A stretch of 64,000 nt of DNA, from contig UESW01004078.1 in assembly GCA_900491605.1 (NCBI GenBank), forward strand, positions 145,125 to 209,124, given 5' to 3'. The translations under genes and the position numbers were made by a program. This DNA is from Calamus simplicifolius (taxonomy: Eukaryota > Streptophyta > Magnoliopsida > Arecales > Arecaceae). The notes beneath the pieces were generated by a model that saw only the letters and a list, made by a program, of their open reading frames with translations, was not told the DNA's origin and made no database searches. The number at the start of each line of letters is the position of its first letter. The first letter of the stretch is position 1. This document shows positions 56,372 to 64,000 of the stretch, in pieces.

Positions 56372-57218
56372 TAGCTGCCATGTCTTGTTTTTTTTCCAGG
56401 GACTCCATCTCTTCCATCATGGCCTGCATCCATGAGTCTCTTTCTGAACTTTCCATGGCTTCTTGGAAGGTCTCTGGATCTTCATTTGCAGTGATTAGAG
56501 CATATAAAATCATGTCATCAATGCGATACCGAGCAGGTTTGATGATGGTACGCTTTGCCTTGTGTAGTGCCACACCCCTTTGATCATCTCTCAAAGCTGA
56601 AGTGTATGACTCCACCTGCACCTCCTTTTGGATTGATGGCTCTTCTGGCTAATCCTTTACATGTATTGGAACATTCATACCAAACTCCACCTCAAAAGAA
56701 GCACGTTTTGAAGTAGAAGTAGAAGGTACATCACCTGTCAGCCAATGCTATCCACTGCTGTCCTGTTCAGCCTTTTTAGCTCCATCTGCAATCTCTGATC
56801 TCTTCAAGATGCTCTTCTCATCAAAAATAATGTCTCTACTGATGATACACTTCTGTGAATCTGAACTCCATAGCAAATAGCCTTTAACTCCCTGTGGATA
56901 CCCGATGAAGATCAGCCTTTGTGATTTTGTGTCCAGCTTGCTCCTTTCAGTTTCCTCCACATGTGCATAGGCTGGGCAACCAAAAATCCTTAGGTGTCCA
57001 AGCTCCACCTTCTTCCCACTCCAGATCTCCTCTGGAATGCCTCCATCAAGTTTTCTATTAGGGGACCTGTTAACAAAAAACCAGAGAACATAATTGCATC
57101 ACCCCAAAAGACCTTGGGCAGTGATGCCTGCAGCCTCAAACACCTAGCCTTCTCTGTCAATGTACGATTCATCCTCTCTGCCATACCATTCTGCTGGAGA
57201 GTCATCCTCACTGTGTAA
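56358..57218 (-). pseudogene. Copia integrase C-terminus and connection region
   Basis: The segment 57008-56748 has ELGHLRIFGCPAYAHVEETE, RSKLDTKSQRLIFIGYPQGV and LWSSDSQKCIISRDIIFDE, the conserved copia block downstream of integrase. The segment 56621-56358 gives the linker DDMILYALITANEDPETFQE to RT. Two stops and frame changes separate these from integrase and RT; the frame leaves the upstream polyprotein near 57080. Confidence 0.88.
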
Positions 57219-58939
57219 TGGCGTTGGATCCCATTTTCCTCATAGTAGCTTCTGAATTCATTGCTTGTATACTCCCCTCCATTGTCAGATCTCAAACACT
57301 TCACTAGTTTTCCTGTCTCCTTTTCAACACCAACTCTCCAAGCTTTTAACCGGGCAAATACCTCTGATTTTTCTCTTATCAGATATACCCATACCTTCCT
57401 GGAGTAGTCATCAATGAAAGTTAAAAAATACTTAGCCCCACCTCTGGCTAACACAGGGGCCGGTCCCCATATATCTGAGTGAACTAATTCCAGAATACCT
57501 TCACTCTGCTTGGAATTGCTGGCAAACCTCACCCTATGTTGTTTACCATAAATACAGGGCTCACAGATGTCATTGTCCTCCTTCTTAAGTGCTGGAATTA
57601 GACCTCTTTTGCTGAGTTCTATAAGCCCTTTATCACTCATGTGTCCCATTCGATAGTAGCACAGTTTATAGACCAACTGTTCCTCCTGTGCCTCTGCTAG
57701 CACCTCTGCACCATCTATGGCCACTAAGCCTTCCATCTGATAGAGATTATTTTCCAACCTTCTCCCTTTCATCACCACTAATGCACCCTTGGTTATCCTC
57801 AAACATCCACTCCCCGGCTGGCTTCCAAAAGCATACCCATGCTTCTCCAGGTAGCCCAAAGAAATTAGATTCTTCTTCAACTCCGGGATATGTTTGACAT
57901 TGGTTAAAGTCCTTATAACCCCATCATACATCCTCACCCTTATGCTTCCAACTCCAGCAACCTTACAAGGATGATTATCACCAAGGCATACACTCCCTCC
58001 ATCAGATTCTTCATAAGTTGCAAACCACTCCTTATGCAAAGTATAATGGTGAGAACAGGCTGAGTCGAGTGTCCAACAACTATCACACTTCTTGGTCCCA
58101 TCTGAAACTACCAGTACATCATCTTCACTGTCTTTAGATGAATTTGCACCACCATTGCTGGTTGAACCTCCCTTGGAAATGCCCTTCCCCTTCTCGTTCT
58201 TCAAAAGTGGGCAATTTCTCTTCAGGTGACCAATCTGATGACACTTGTAACACTTACATGCTTTCTGCTTGCCCCGAGACTTAGATCTTCCTTTGGACTT
58301 GCCTCTAACCTTTTCCCAGGGTCTTTCTTGGCTCTCATTCACAGCAAGTACCTCTGTGTTAGAGTTTCCCATGCGGATCTTTTCTCTTTGCTGGTTTGAT
58401 CTCAGCACCCCCACAACCTCTTCATAATTCAGGGTCTCCTTCCCATACACCAAGGTTGTAATCAGACCATCATAGGAACTGGGTAGCGAACACAACAAGA
58501 TGAGGGTCTTGTCTTCTTCATCAATTTTCACATCAAGGCTCATCACCTCTGAGCACACTTGATTGAATTTCTGAATATGGGCCACAAGATCTCCTCCCTC
58601 AGGCATTCTCAAGCTGTACAACTATTTCTTCAACCACAACTTGTTTGTCATGCTCTTTCCCATGTAAGTGTTCTCTAAAGTTTTCCAAAGCCCCCTTGCC
58701 GTGGTCTGCATGCAAATCTCCGGCAAGACTTGATCAGCCAAGCACATCCTGATTGTGCTAAATGTAATCTCCTCTAACTCCTCCCAATCCTCACGACTTA
58801 CATTATCCGATCTTTGTTTCACCAAGACCTTATAAATCCTTTGCTGTACTAATAAATCCTTCACCCTTTGCTGCCATAGGGTGAAGTTCCCCTTGCCATC
58901 ATACTTTTCAAAATTCAATTTAAAGCTACTAGATGCCAT
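56990..58939 (-). pseudogene. Copia Gag-protease-integrase polyprotein of the nested element
   Basis: Translation begins MASSSFKLNFEKYDGKG at 58939. The Gag domain (WQQRVKDLLVQQ, LWKTLENTYMGKS) is interrupted by a single TAG at 58624-58622 and continues in the same frame for about 540 codons. Next come a CCHC zinc knuckle (CYKCHQIGHLKRNC), the protease active site LDSACSHHY (DSA rather than DSG) and a GAG-pre-integrase block (CYYRMGHMSDKGLIELSKRG, CEPCIYGKQ). The integrase core follows with VHSDIWGPAP, LRSDNGGEYTSNEF and QQNGMAERMNRTL. The frame is lost near 57080, before the end of integrase. It supplies coat, protease and integrase. Confidence 0.94.
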
Positions 58940-59060
58940 ATCCAACCAAGAAACAATGCACACAACAAAAACAGAAAATTAAACTTGCTACAGAAATTTC
59001 TGGTTTGATATCTTACAAAGAAACGCCCAAGATCCAATCTTTTCTCCACCAAATCACCGA

Positions 59061-59073
59061 GGCTCTGATACCA
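59061..59073 (-). promoter_or_regulatory. Primer-binding site of the nested copia
   Basis: TGGTATCAGAGCC on the minus strand lies two bases from the 5' LTR end (CTCTTCA). This is the standard copia site that pairs with the 3' end of initiator methionine tRNA. Confidence 0.93.
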
Positions 59074-59075
59074 AA

Positions 59076-59817
59076 TGAAGAGTGGATCGTCCTCTTTCTA
59101 CCCTTGGAGCATAGCACGTATTCGACCAGCCCCAAGTCGTGTGGAGATGCGGAAGCGATATGATATCCCTTGCTGAAATTCTACAGCAGAATTTTGGATC
59201 TTGATCTTGGTAATCTTCCCAGATTGATTAGCAACTAGGATTTTCTTTGGTTTCTTGCGCCCTAAGATTGTAAGAGAGGGTCGTAGCCTCTCTTCTTCCT
59301 CACGTGAACCTTCAGATCTGATCCAGAAAATCAAGAGACGCTGCCCAAGGAGAAGGTACTGCTAGGGTTTCTTCCTTCTCCTTCCTTGAGAGAGGCGGCT
59401 CCAAGAAGATGGCTAGGGCAGAGATGGCAGCAATAAAACCCTAGAAATGTAGGGCATCTATACGTGAGAAAGAGAGAAAGATGTGGATAAAAGAGAAAAG
59501 GAGAGGGATAGCTTATTCTAGGAAGAAAGGGTTTTTTTTTTTTTTCATACATCTATAATCATCATTGTTACATGACTATATATAACCCATCCCATGACGA
59601 TTACCAAAATAAAACCAGCACCACACATGAACCGGTGCCTTATTATATGGATAATAAACCCTAAAAAACTCGCTTGGACCAACCCACACCTTGGGCCCAA
59701 ACCCAGCCCAATAATAGACTAGCCCCCTCAAGACCCAACACCTGGGCCTTAACCCTGTGGAGCCTACAAACCTCCACCCTAGGATTTAAGCTTTGGAGTA
59801 CCACACCAGGCTCTACA
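59076..59817 (-). repeat. Right (5') LTR of the nested copia
   Basis: The complete 742-bp LTR begins TGTAGAGCCTGGTG and ends CCACTCTTCA on the minus strand, with TG...CA termini. TATATAAC-type sequence near 59578 (plus ACTATATATAACCC) may be near the promoter. CAGAC follows its outer end but has no partner at the truncated left LTR. Confidence 0.9.
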
Positions 59818-60500
59818 CAGACCAAATTCTAAAACAAAGAAAAATCAAAGAAATTCGAAGAATAGATGACCATGGTGGATAGGGTTTCTTCCCTTCGCCG
59901 GCGGGAGGCAAGAGAAGCGAAGACGGCGACGGAGTGCAAAAAAAATGCTAGAGACCAGATCCGGCACCCAAGACGACGATGTCGAATCCACCCTTCCATC
60001 TCTCTTCACCATGGCCGCCACCTTCTCCTCCACCACGGTCCTGGTCCTCCTCCCAGCCATCGCCACCGCACTAGAATATCCCCTCCTGGAATCAAACAGA
60101 TGGGGACCGTTAGATCAAGAAAGGATCCACCGATGGACCGATGGAACGGAAGGCGGCGAGATCCCTCCCTGCTCGCAAAGAGGGCTACATCGTCAGAGAG
60201 AGCCGCGGCGAGAGTGGCGTTGAAGAGAGGAATTGATTAGGGCTTCGAGAGAGATTGAGGATTGGAGATCGGAGGAGGAACCGAAGATGAGGCGTTCTTT
60301 GAGGGAGGGGGAGGGAGGGGAAGCAGGAAAGGGGATGGAGATCTCAGGGGGCAGAGGATGGAAGAAGGAGGAGTGGAGGGTAGAAGCTTTTTCCTCTAGT
60401 GTTAGGGCAGAGCGAGGGAAGACGGGTGGAAGGCTTTTTTTTTTTTTGGTTAGCCTTTTGAAATCGCAGGAAAGGCTTCTTTGTTTTGCCCCCAAAAAAA
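59818..60500 (-). other. CpG-rich captured leader region in CACTA-3
   Basis: The segment is GC-rich, unlike the rest of CACTA-3. On the minus strand it ends with GGGAAGAAACCCTATCCACC before ATG at 59873-59871, followed by GT, fitting a host 5' leader and first exon for the S18 fragment. Further upstream, a minus-strand frame reads MAMAGRRTRTVVEEKVAAMV with an acceptor-like TTGATTCCAG before it, perhaps an exon from a third gene. I cannot identify it. The overlapping plus-strand frames are probably by-products. Confidence 0.4.
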
Positions 60501-60504
60501 TTTG

Positions 60505-62375
60505 GTGATCCTTTGCCTACGATTTTTATTAAATCGTAGGCAAAGGCTTTTTATGAAAAAAAATTAAGAATAAAATTTTTTTATAATTTTTATGAAAATT
60601 ATAAAAAAAACCCTTTGGACCTTTTCCTATGATATTTTGAAAATCGTAGGGAAAGATAATTTTACTTTTTCAATAAATTTTTTTTGGCAAAAATATTTGG
60701 CCAAATTCTTTGTGATTTTTTAGGAATATTATTTGCAGGTGATTTTAAAAATTATAGGGAAAAGCTTTTTAAGAAAATTATTTGCAGGTGATTTTGCCTC
60801 CAAAATAAAAATAACTTTATGAAAAAAAATTCTTAAAAGCATTTCTTATTGTATAAAAAATAATAATATAAAATAATAATAGTTATCAAATATATTTTTA
60901 TTATCAAAATTGTAAAAAATAAAAATAATGATGATGATCAACTATATTTTTTATTATAAATTTTAAAAATAAAAATAAAATTATATTTTTATTTTAAAAA
61001 ACATGACAACCATTCCAAACTATAGTCTTAGATGGATGTTTCACATCCTAACCGCATAGATGGCAAGGAAGCTTTACTAGACGATGATAATAATAAGCAT
61101 GCTTAAATATTTTCATTTTGTCAACCACTCATATAATTTTGAGCAACCTCACTATAAGAAAAAAAATAATTGCATATAGAATATGGCCCAACTGGGCAGA
61201 ATGAGGGAAGATGTGAAGAATCAAAAATGACCATTAGGGGGTAGGAAAGTCTTTGTGCGGCCATTGGCCGCGCACTTGTGTGAGCACGCGTGCCATGACC
61301 AATTTGGTTGCGGTGTGCTTCGTACGCGCGCACGCCATCGCCCATTAGGCCGCGGTGCCCCCCATATGCGCGCTCACATGGATGCACGCTCTATGCGCGT
61401 TTTGTGCACTAAAGTCCGATGCATAAAGACTTTTTTCAAAGGGTAAGTTTAGGAAGCTTTTCCTCCGGACCTTTGCCTACGATTTTTATAAATATTGTAG
61501 GCAAAGGAAATATTTGTCTACAATTTTTAGTTTATCATAGGTAAAGGTCTATAGCATTTCCCTATGATTTTTTTGAAGATCGTAGGTAAAGGTCTACAGC
61601 CTTTCCCTACGATTTTCGTGAAAATCGTTGAAAAAGTTTATAAGGAAAAAAAAATTATTACAGGAAAGGCTTTAGGGAAAGAGCCTTTTCCTACGACTTT
61701 TACGAAAATCGTAGGGAAAGTATTTTCCCTATGATTATTGTCAAAATCGTAGGGAAAGGTCTACATCCTTTACCTACGATTTTCGTAAAAATCGTAGAGA
61801 AAAACTTTTTAAGAAAAATATTGATGGGTTATTTTGACTTCAAAAATTTGTTGATTAAGAAAAAGACTTTCCCTACGATTTTTACAAAAATCGCAGGCAA
61901 ATGCTCTTAAAAATCGTAGGGAAAGGGTTTTCCCTATGATTTTTTTAAAAATCGTAGGAAAAGGTTTTCCCTACGATTTTTTGAAAATCGTAGGCCTATG
62001 AGTTTCGTGAAAATCGCACGAAAATCGTAAGAAAAGACTTTTTTAGAAATTTATTGGCCGATAATTTTGCCTCCAAAAATTTATTGATCAAGAAAAAGTC
62101 TTTCCCTATGAGTTTCATGAAAATCATAGGGAAAGAGTTTTTAGAAAATTATTGGCGGGTGATTTTGCCTCAAAAATTTTGTTGATCAAGAAAAAGACTT
62201 TCCCTACAATTTTCAAAAAATCGTAAGGAAAGGCTTTGGACCTTTCCAGGGAAAGGCTTTAACCTTTTTATTATGGAATCTTTGCCTACGACTTTTAAAA
62301 AAATCGTAGGGAAACATATCTTTGTCTACGATTTTAAATTCGTAGGTGCAAAAATCGTAGGCAAAAATTATTTTT
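60505..62375. repeat. Right subterminal repeats of CACTA-3
   Basis: Many copies of TTTCCCTACGATTTT and its inverse AAAATCGTAGGGAAAG are arranged as inverted pairs, for example near 61680-61800 and 61920-62000. The section 60860-61450 is less repetitive and includes a GC-rich patch at 61250-61400 with GCGCGC runs. The repeats extend to the terminus at 62384. Right-end repeats cover about twice the length of the left-end ones. Confidence 0.85.
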
Positions 62376-62387
62376 CTCGTAGTAGAG

Positions 62388-63330
62388 AAGAATAATGGCC
62401 TGCATGGGTGGAGTTATATATACAAAATTGTGAAGTTGCTCATCTAATATATAGCCAGTAGTGGACCCGACCTCTTCACCATTTTCATCAAAAAAATCCG
62501 GCCACAATATCAGTTTAGGTTCTTGGAAGGCTTTCAAACTTATTTTTCATTTCCACATGATCAAAAGTACCAATTTTTTTATTTAATCATTTTGGGATGC
62601 ATTTGACTGATATCTTGTAGTTAGAAAAATATTATAATTAGGTGCAGCTCATACAAATCTATAAAGTTCCTCTCACGATGAGCTACCTACCTTATATTAT
62701 AATTGGATATCTGGACAGTCTGGTATACGTTGCCTGCACCATGAAAATTTTTTTCTTTCAAAAAAAAAATGCTGAAATGACTCAAAAAAAAATCACTCAA
62801 AATAATTTCAAGTAGGGGCGGTGCCAGGGCTGGGTCCCTAGCGTTGCTTGGAAACAAACGCTCTCCATCCAACCATGCTTGGTTTTCACATTAGCAATAA
62901 AGCACTTTACACGACCACCACAAATTTTAACCAAAAAGACGAAGTTGGAGATCTCGGACGACAAAGAATCTAACTTTAGATCACGTCTAGTCTGCAGCAC
63001 ACGTGAATGCAACTCTTTGGGATAGTTAGGTTTGTTCGATTGTCGTAGTAGCGAAGTGTAAATCTGACGTGGGTTGAAAAAACTAAGCCAAAATTTCCTG
63101 CCCACCAATGGCATGTTTTGAGTAAAAGTTCAGTGGTTTGGTGCAAAGAAAAGGTTGAGATAAATAACTATTTTGTCTCCTCTCGTCGAGCACGTAAAAC
63201 AAAGTAAAACTCATTAAGAATGAACTTGACGCACCGAACTTCGTCGACTCCCATTCGTCCATGAAGAATAAAGAAGGTTCAAAAGCCTACTCGAAGGCCA
63301 GAATTTTGCAGCCTGATCTGCCATAATAAA
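62388..63330. other. Flanking sequence right of CACTA-3
   Basis: No gene is supported. A 105-codon minus-strand frame (63114-62797) has no recognisable motif. It could belong to the adjacent LINE relic, but the sequence does not show this. Confidence 0.35.
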
Positions 63331-63339
63331 CAAATTAAG

Positions 63340-63660
63340 AACTCACGTACCTGAAAATTTTCAATGATAGAACGGTCTTTAATGAAATCAGAGCAGAAAT
63401 TATCAACCAATTGTTAAAGGAAAGTACCTAGACGGCTGGCCAACACTTTGGCAATGATCTTAATTATGGTTGTTGAAAAGGCTAATGGATCAAGTCTTCG
63501 ATAGAAAGCAGACTCTCTTTCTCAAAGATGAGAGTGATGAAAGTAAAATGGAATTTAGAAATAGTCACCGAAATCTTGGACTAAGTTCCAATATTTTAAA
63601 TTTATCTTAACCCAGGGCCTTAGTTCTACCATGGGAGATCAAAGAAAGCTCAGGCATCTT
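63340..63660 (-). pseudogene. LINE (non-LTR) reverse-transcriptase relic
   Basis: Reading leftward on the minus strand in changing frames: KALG-stop-DKFK (from the KAPGPDGF block), FITLIFEKESLLSIEDLI (from the TLIPK block), SISLFNN (from RPISL) and IIKIIAKVLASRLGTFL. Then follow QLVDNFCSDFIKDRSIIENF (from the region ending in F-I-x-G-R-x-I-x-x-N). The order matches the N-terminal half of the plant LINE reverse-transcriptase domain. Several stops and frameshifts mark it as an old 5'-truncated or fragmentary copy. Confidence 0.8.
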
Positions 63661-64000
63661 TTGGAGGCTTTCAAAATTGATTAGAAAAGGTAAACATATT
63701 TATATAAAGAAGACACAATGCAATAATAAATTTTGTGCATGATTGCTGTTTATTAATGTGATTTTTAGAACGCAGATCAATATATTCATGGGGAACCAGT
63801 CAGGACAGGAACCAAAAAATATATATTAGAATATATATTCCATGTACATTCAAAATGATAAAAACAAGAGAAGCGAGTATTTTTACCACTTTCTTCCTTC
63901 CCTCGTTTACTGGAAACTGGAACGACAGCAGAAATTTCTTTTATAATTTGCAGTCAAAAGAACAGAGTTTCATCACTAAAGGGAAAATACTTGGTTAGCC
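63661..64000. other. Right edge of the window
   Basis: AT-rich sequence continuing the flank, possibly more of the LINE relic. No feature can be supported. Confidence 0.3.

Larger units (their letters stand above)
54498..59817 (-). mobile_element. Tork/Tnt1-type Ty1/copia retrotransposon nested in CACTA-3
   Basis: The right (5') LTR is 59076-59817 and the left (3') LTR is a truncated copy at 54498-54843. Between them, on the minus strand, lie gag, protease, integrase, RT and RNase H in copia order. The primer-binding site complementary to initiator-Met tRNA (TGGTATCAGAGCC, 59073-59061) adjoins the right LTR; a copia-type polypurine end CCAAGATGGAGAT adjoins the left LTR. No target duplication can be shown because the outer 390 bp of the left LTR are missing. 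Coding lesions are few (one stop and several frameshifts), so it is younger than the SIRE-type element here. Confidence 0.93.
51697..62384. mobile_element. CACTA element carrying host-gene fragments (CACTA-3), 10,688 bp with nested copia
   Basis: The left terminus is CACTACAAGAAAAAATG at 51697. The right terminus is TTTTTCTCGTAGTA at 62384, the inverted version with two changes. The target duplication GAG is present at 51694-51696 and 62385-62387. Both ends carry dense hairpin-type repeats of CCTACGATTTT/AAAATCGTAGG. No transposase is seen, so the element is non-autonomous. The interior carries pieces resembling host genes on the minus strand, and a Tork-type copia element (54498-59817). Without the copia it is about 5.4 kb. 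Confidence 0.9.

Noticed and set aside
59866..60240. 124-codon plus-strand ORF, Arg-rich
   Set aside because: It is antisense to a probable captured 5' leader and compositionally biased; a neighbouring frame is equally open.
62797..63114. 105-codon minus-strand ORF as a host gene
   Set aside because: No motif, start context or homology I can recognise; it is next to a LINE relic and may be transposon-derived.
1..64000. tRNA or rRNA genes
   Set aside because: No cloverleaf box A/box B pair or rRNA-like stretch was recognised by eye; short tRNA-like matches are only primer-binding sites.

Overview
This is nuclear DNA from a flowering plant, most likely a monocot. The organism cannot be fixed from sequence alone; a palm-like genome is a guess. 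The evidence is GT-AG introns, a BAHD acyltransferase gene with the single intron position typical of HCT genes, and plant-specific transposons: Tat-lineage Ty3/gypsy elements, SIRE- and Tork-type Ty1/copia elements, and CACTA/En-Spm elements with TNP2 transposase and 3-bp target duplications. There is one host gene; nearly everything else is nested mobile DNA.

Layout. 1-6061: right part of a Tat element (Tat-1, plus strand): a 98-bp tandem array, a three-exon antisense gene, a polypurine tract, and a 2.3-kb 3' LTR holding about 18 copies of a 90-bp minisatellite. 6062-9351: right part of a CACTA element (CACTA-1), ending in a clear CACTA terminus. 9352-10958: antisense TNP2 relic of another CACTA. 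10959-18548: decayed SIRE-type copia element, minus strand, right LTR truncated. 18549-20542: AT-rich DNA made of tandem copies of a roughly 500-800 bp unit. 20543-32426: complete CACTA-2 (11,884 bp, TSD GAT) with a degraded TNP2 gene and a second ORF. 32427-32850: the rest of the interrupted repeat unit, leading into the host gene. 32851-48572: HCT-like hydroxycinnamoyltransferase, exon 1 at 32851-33261 and exon 2 at 47674-48572, split by a 14.4-kb intron containing a complete Tat element (Tat-2, 34573-47194, TSD GTAAG) and a smaller MULE-like inverted-repeat element. 48573-51696: AT-rich intergenic DNA. 51697-62384: CACTA-3 (TSD GAG), carrying fragments of host genes (ribosomal protein S18, a bHLH-MYC-like exon) and itself invaded by a Tork/Tnt1-type copia element. 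62388-64000: flank with a LINE reverse-transcriptase relic.

How the parts relate. Both Tat elements have the same unusual plan: gag-pol on one strand; then, in opposite orientation between pol and the 3' LTR, a spliced three-exon gene (PF04195 'putative gypsy type transposon' domain, a disordered segment, a coiled coil). Introns 1 of the two copies match in position and phase. Minisatellites also sit at the same two places in both elements (between pol and the antisense gene, and just inside U3), although their sequences differ. In Tat-2 the antisense gene is on the same strand as the host HCT gene. The HCT-like gene has good catalytic motifs but carries a frameshift near the end of exon 2, so it is probably a pseudogene or contains a sequence error.
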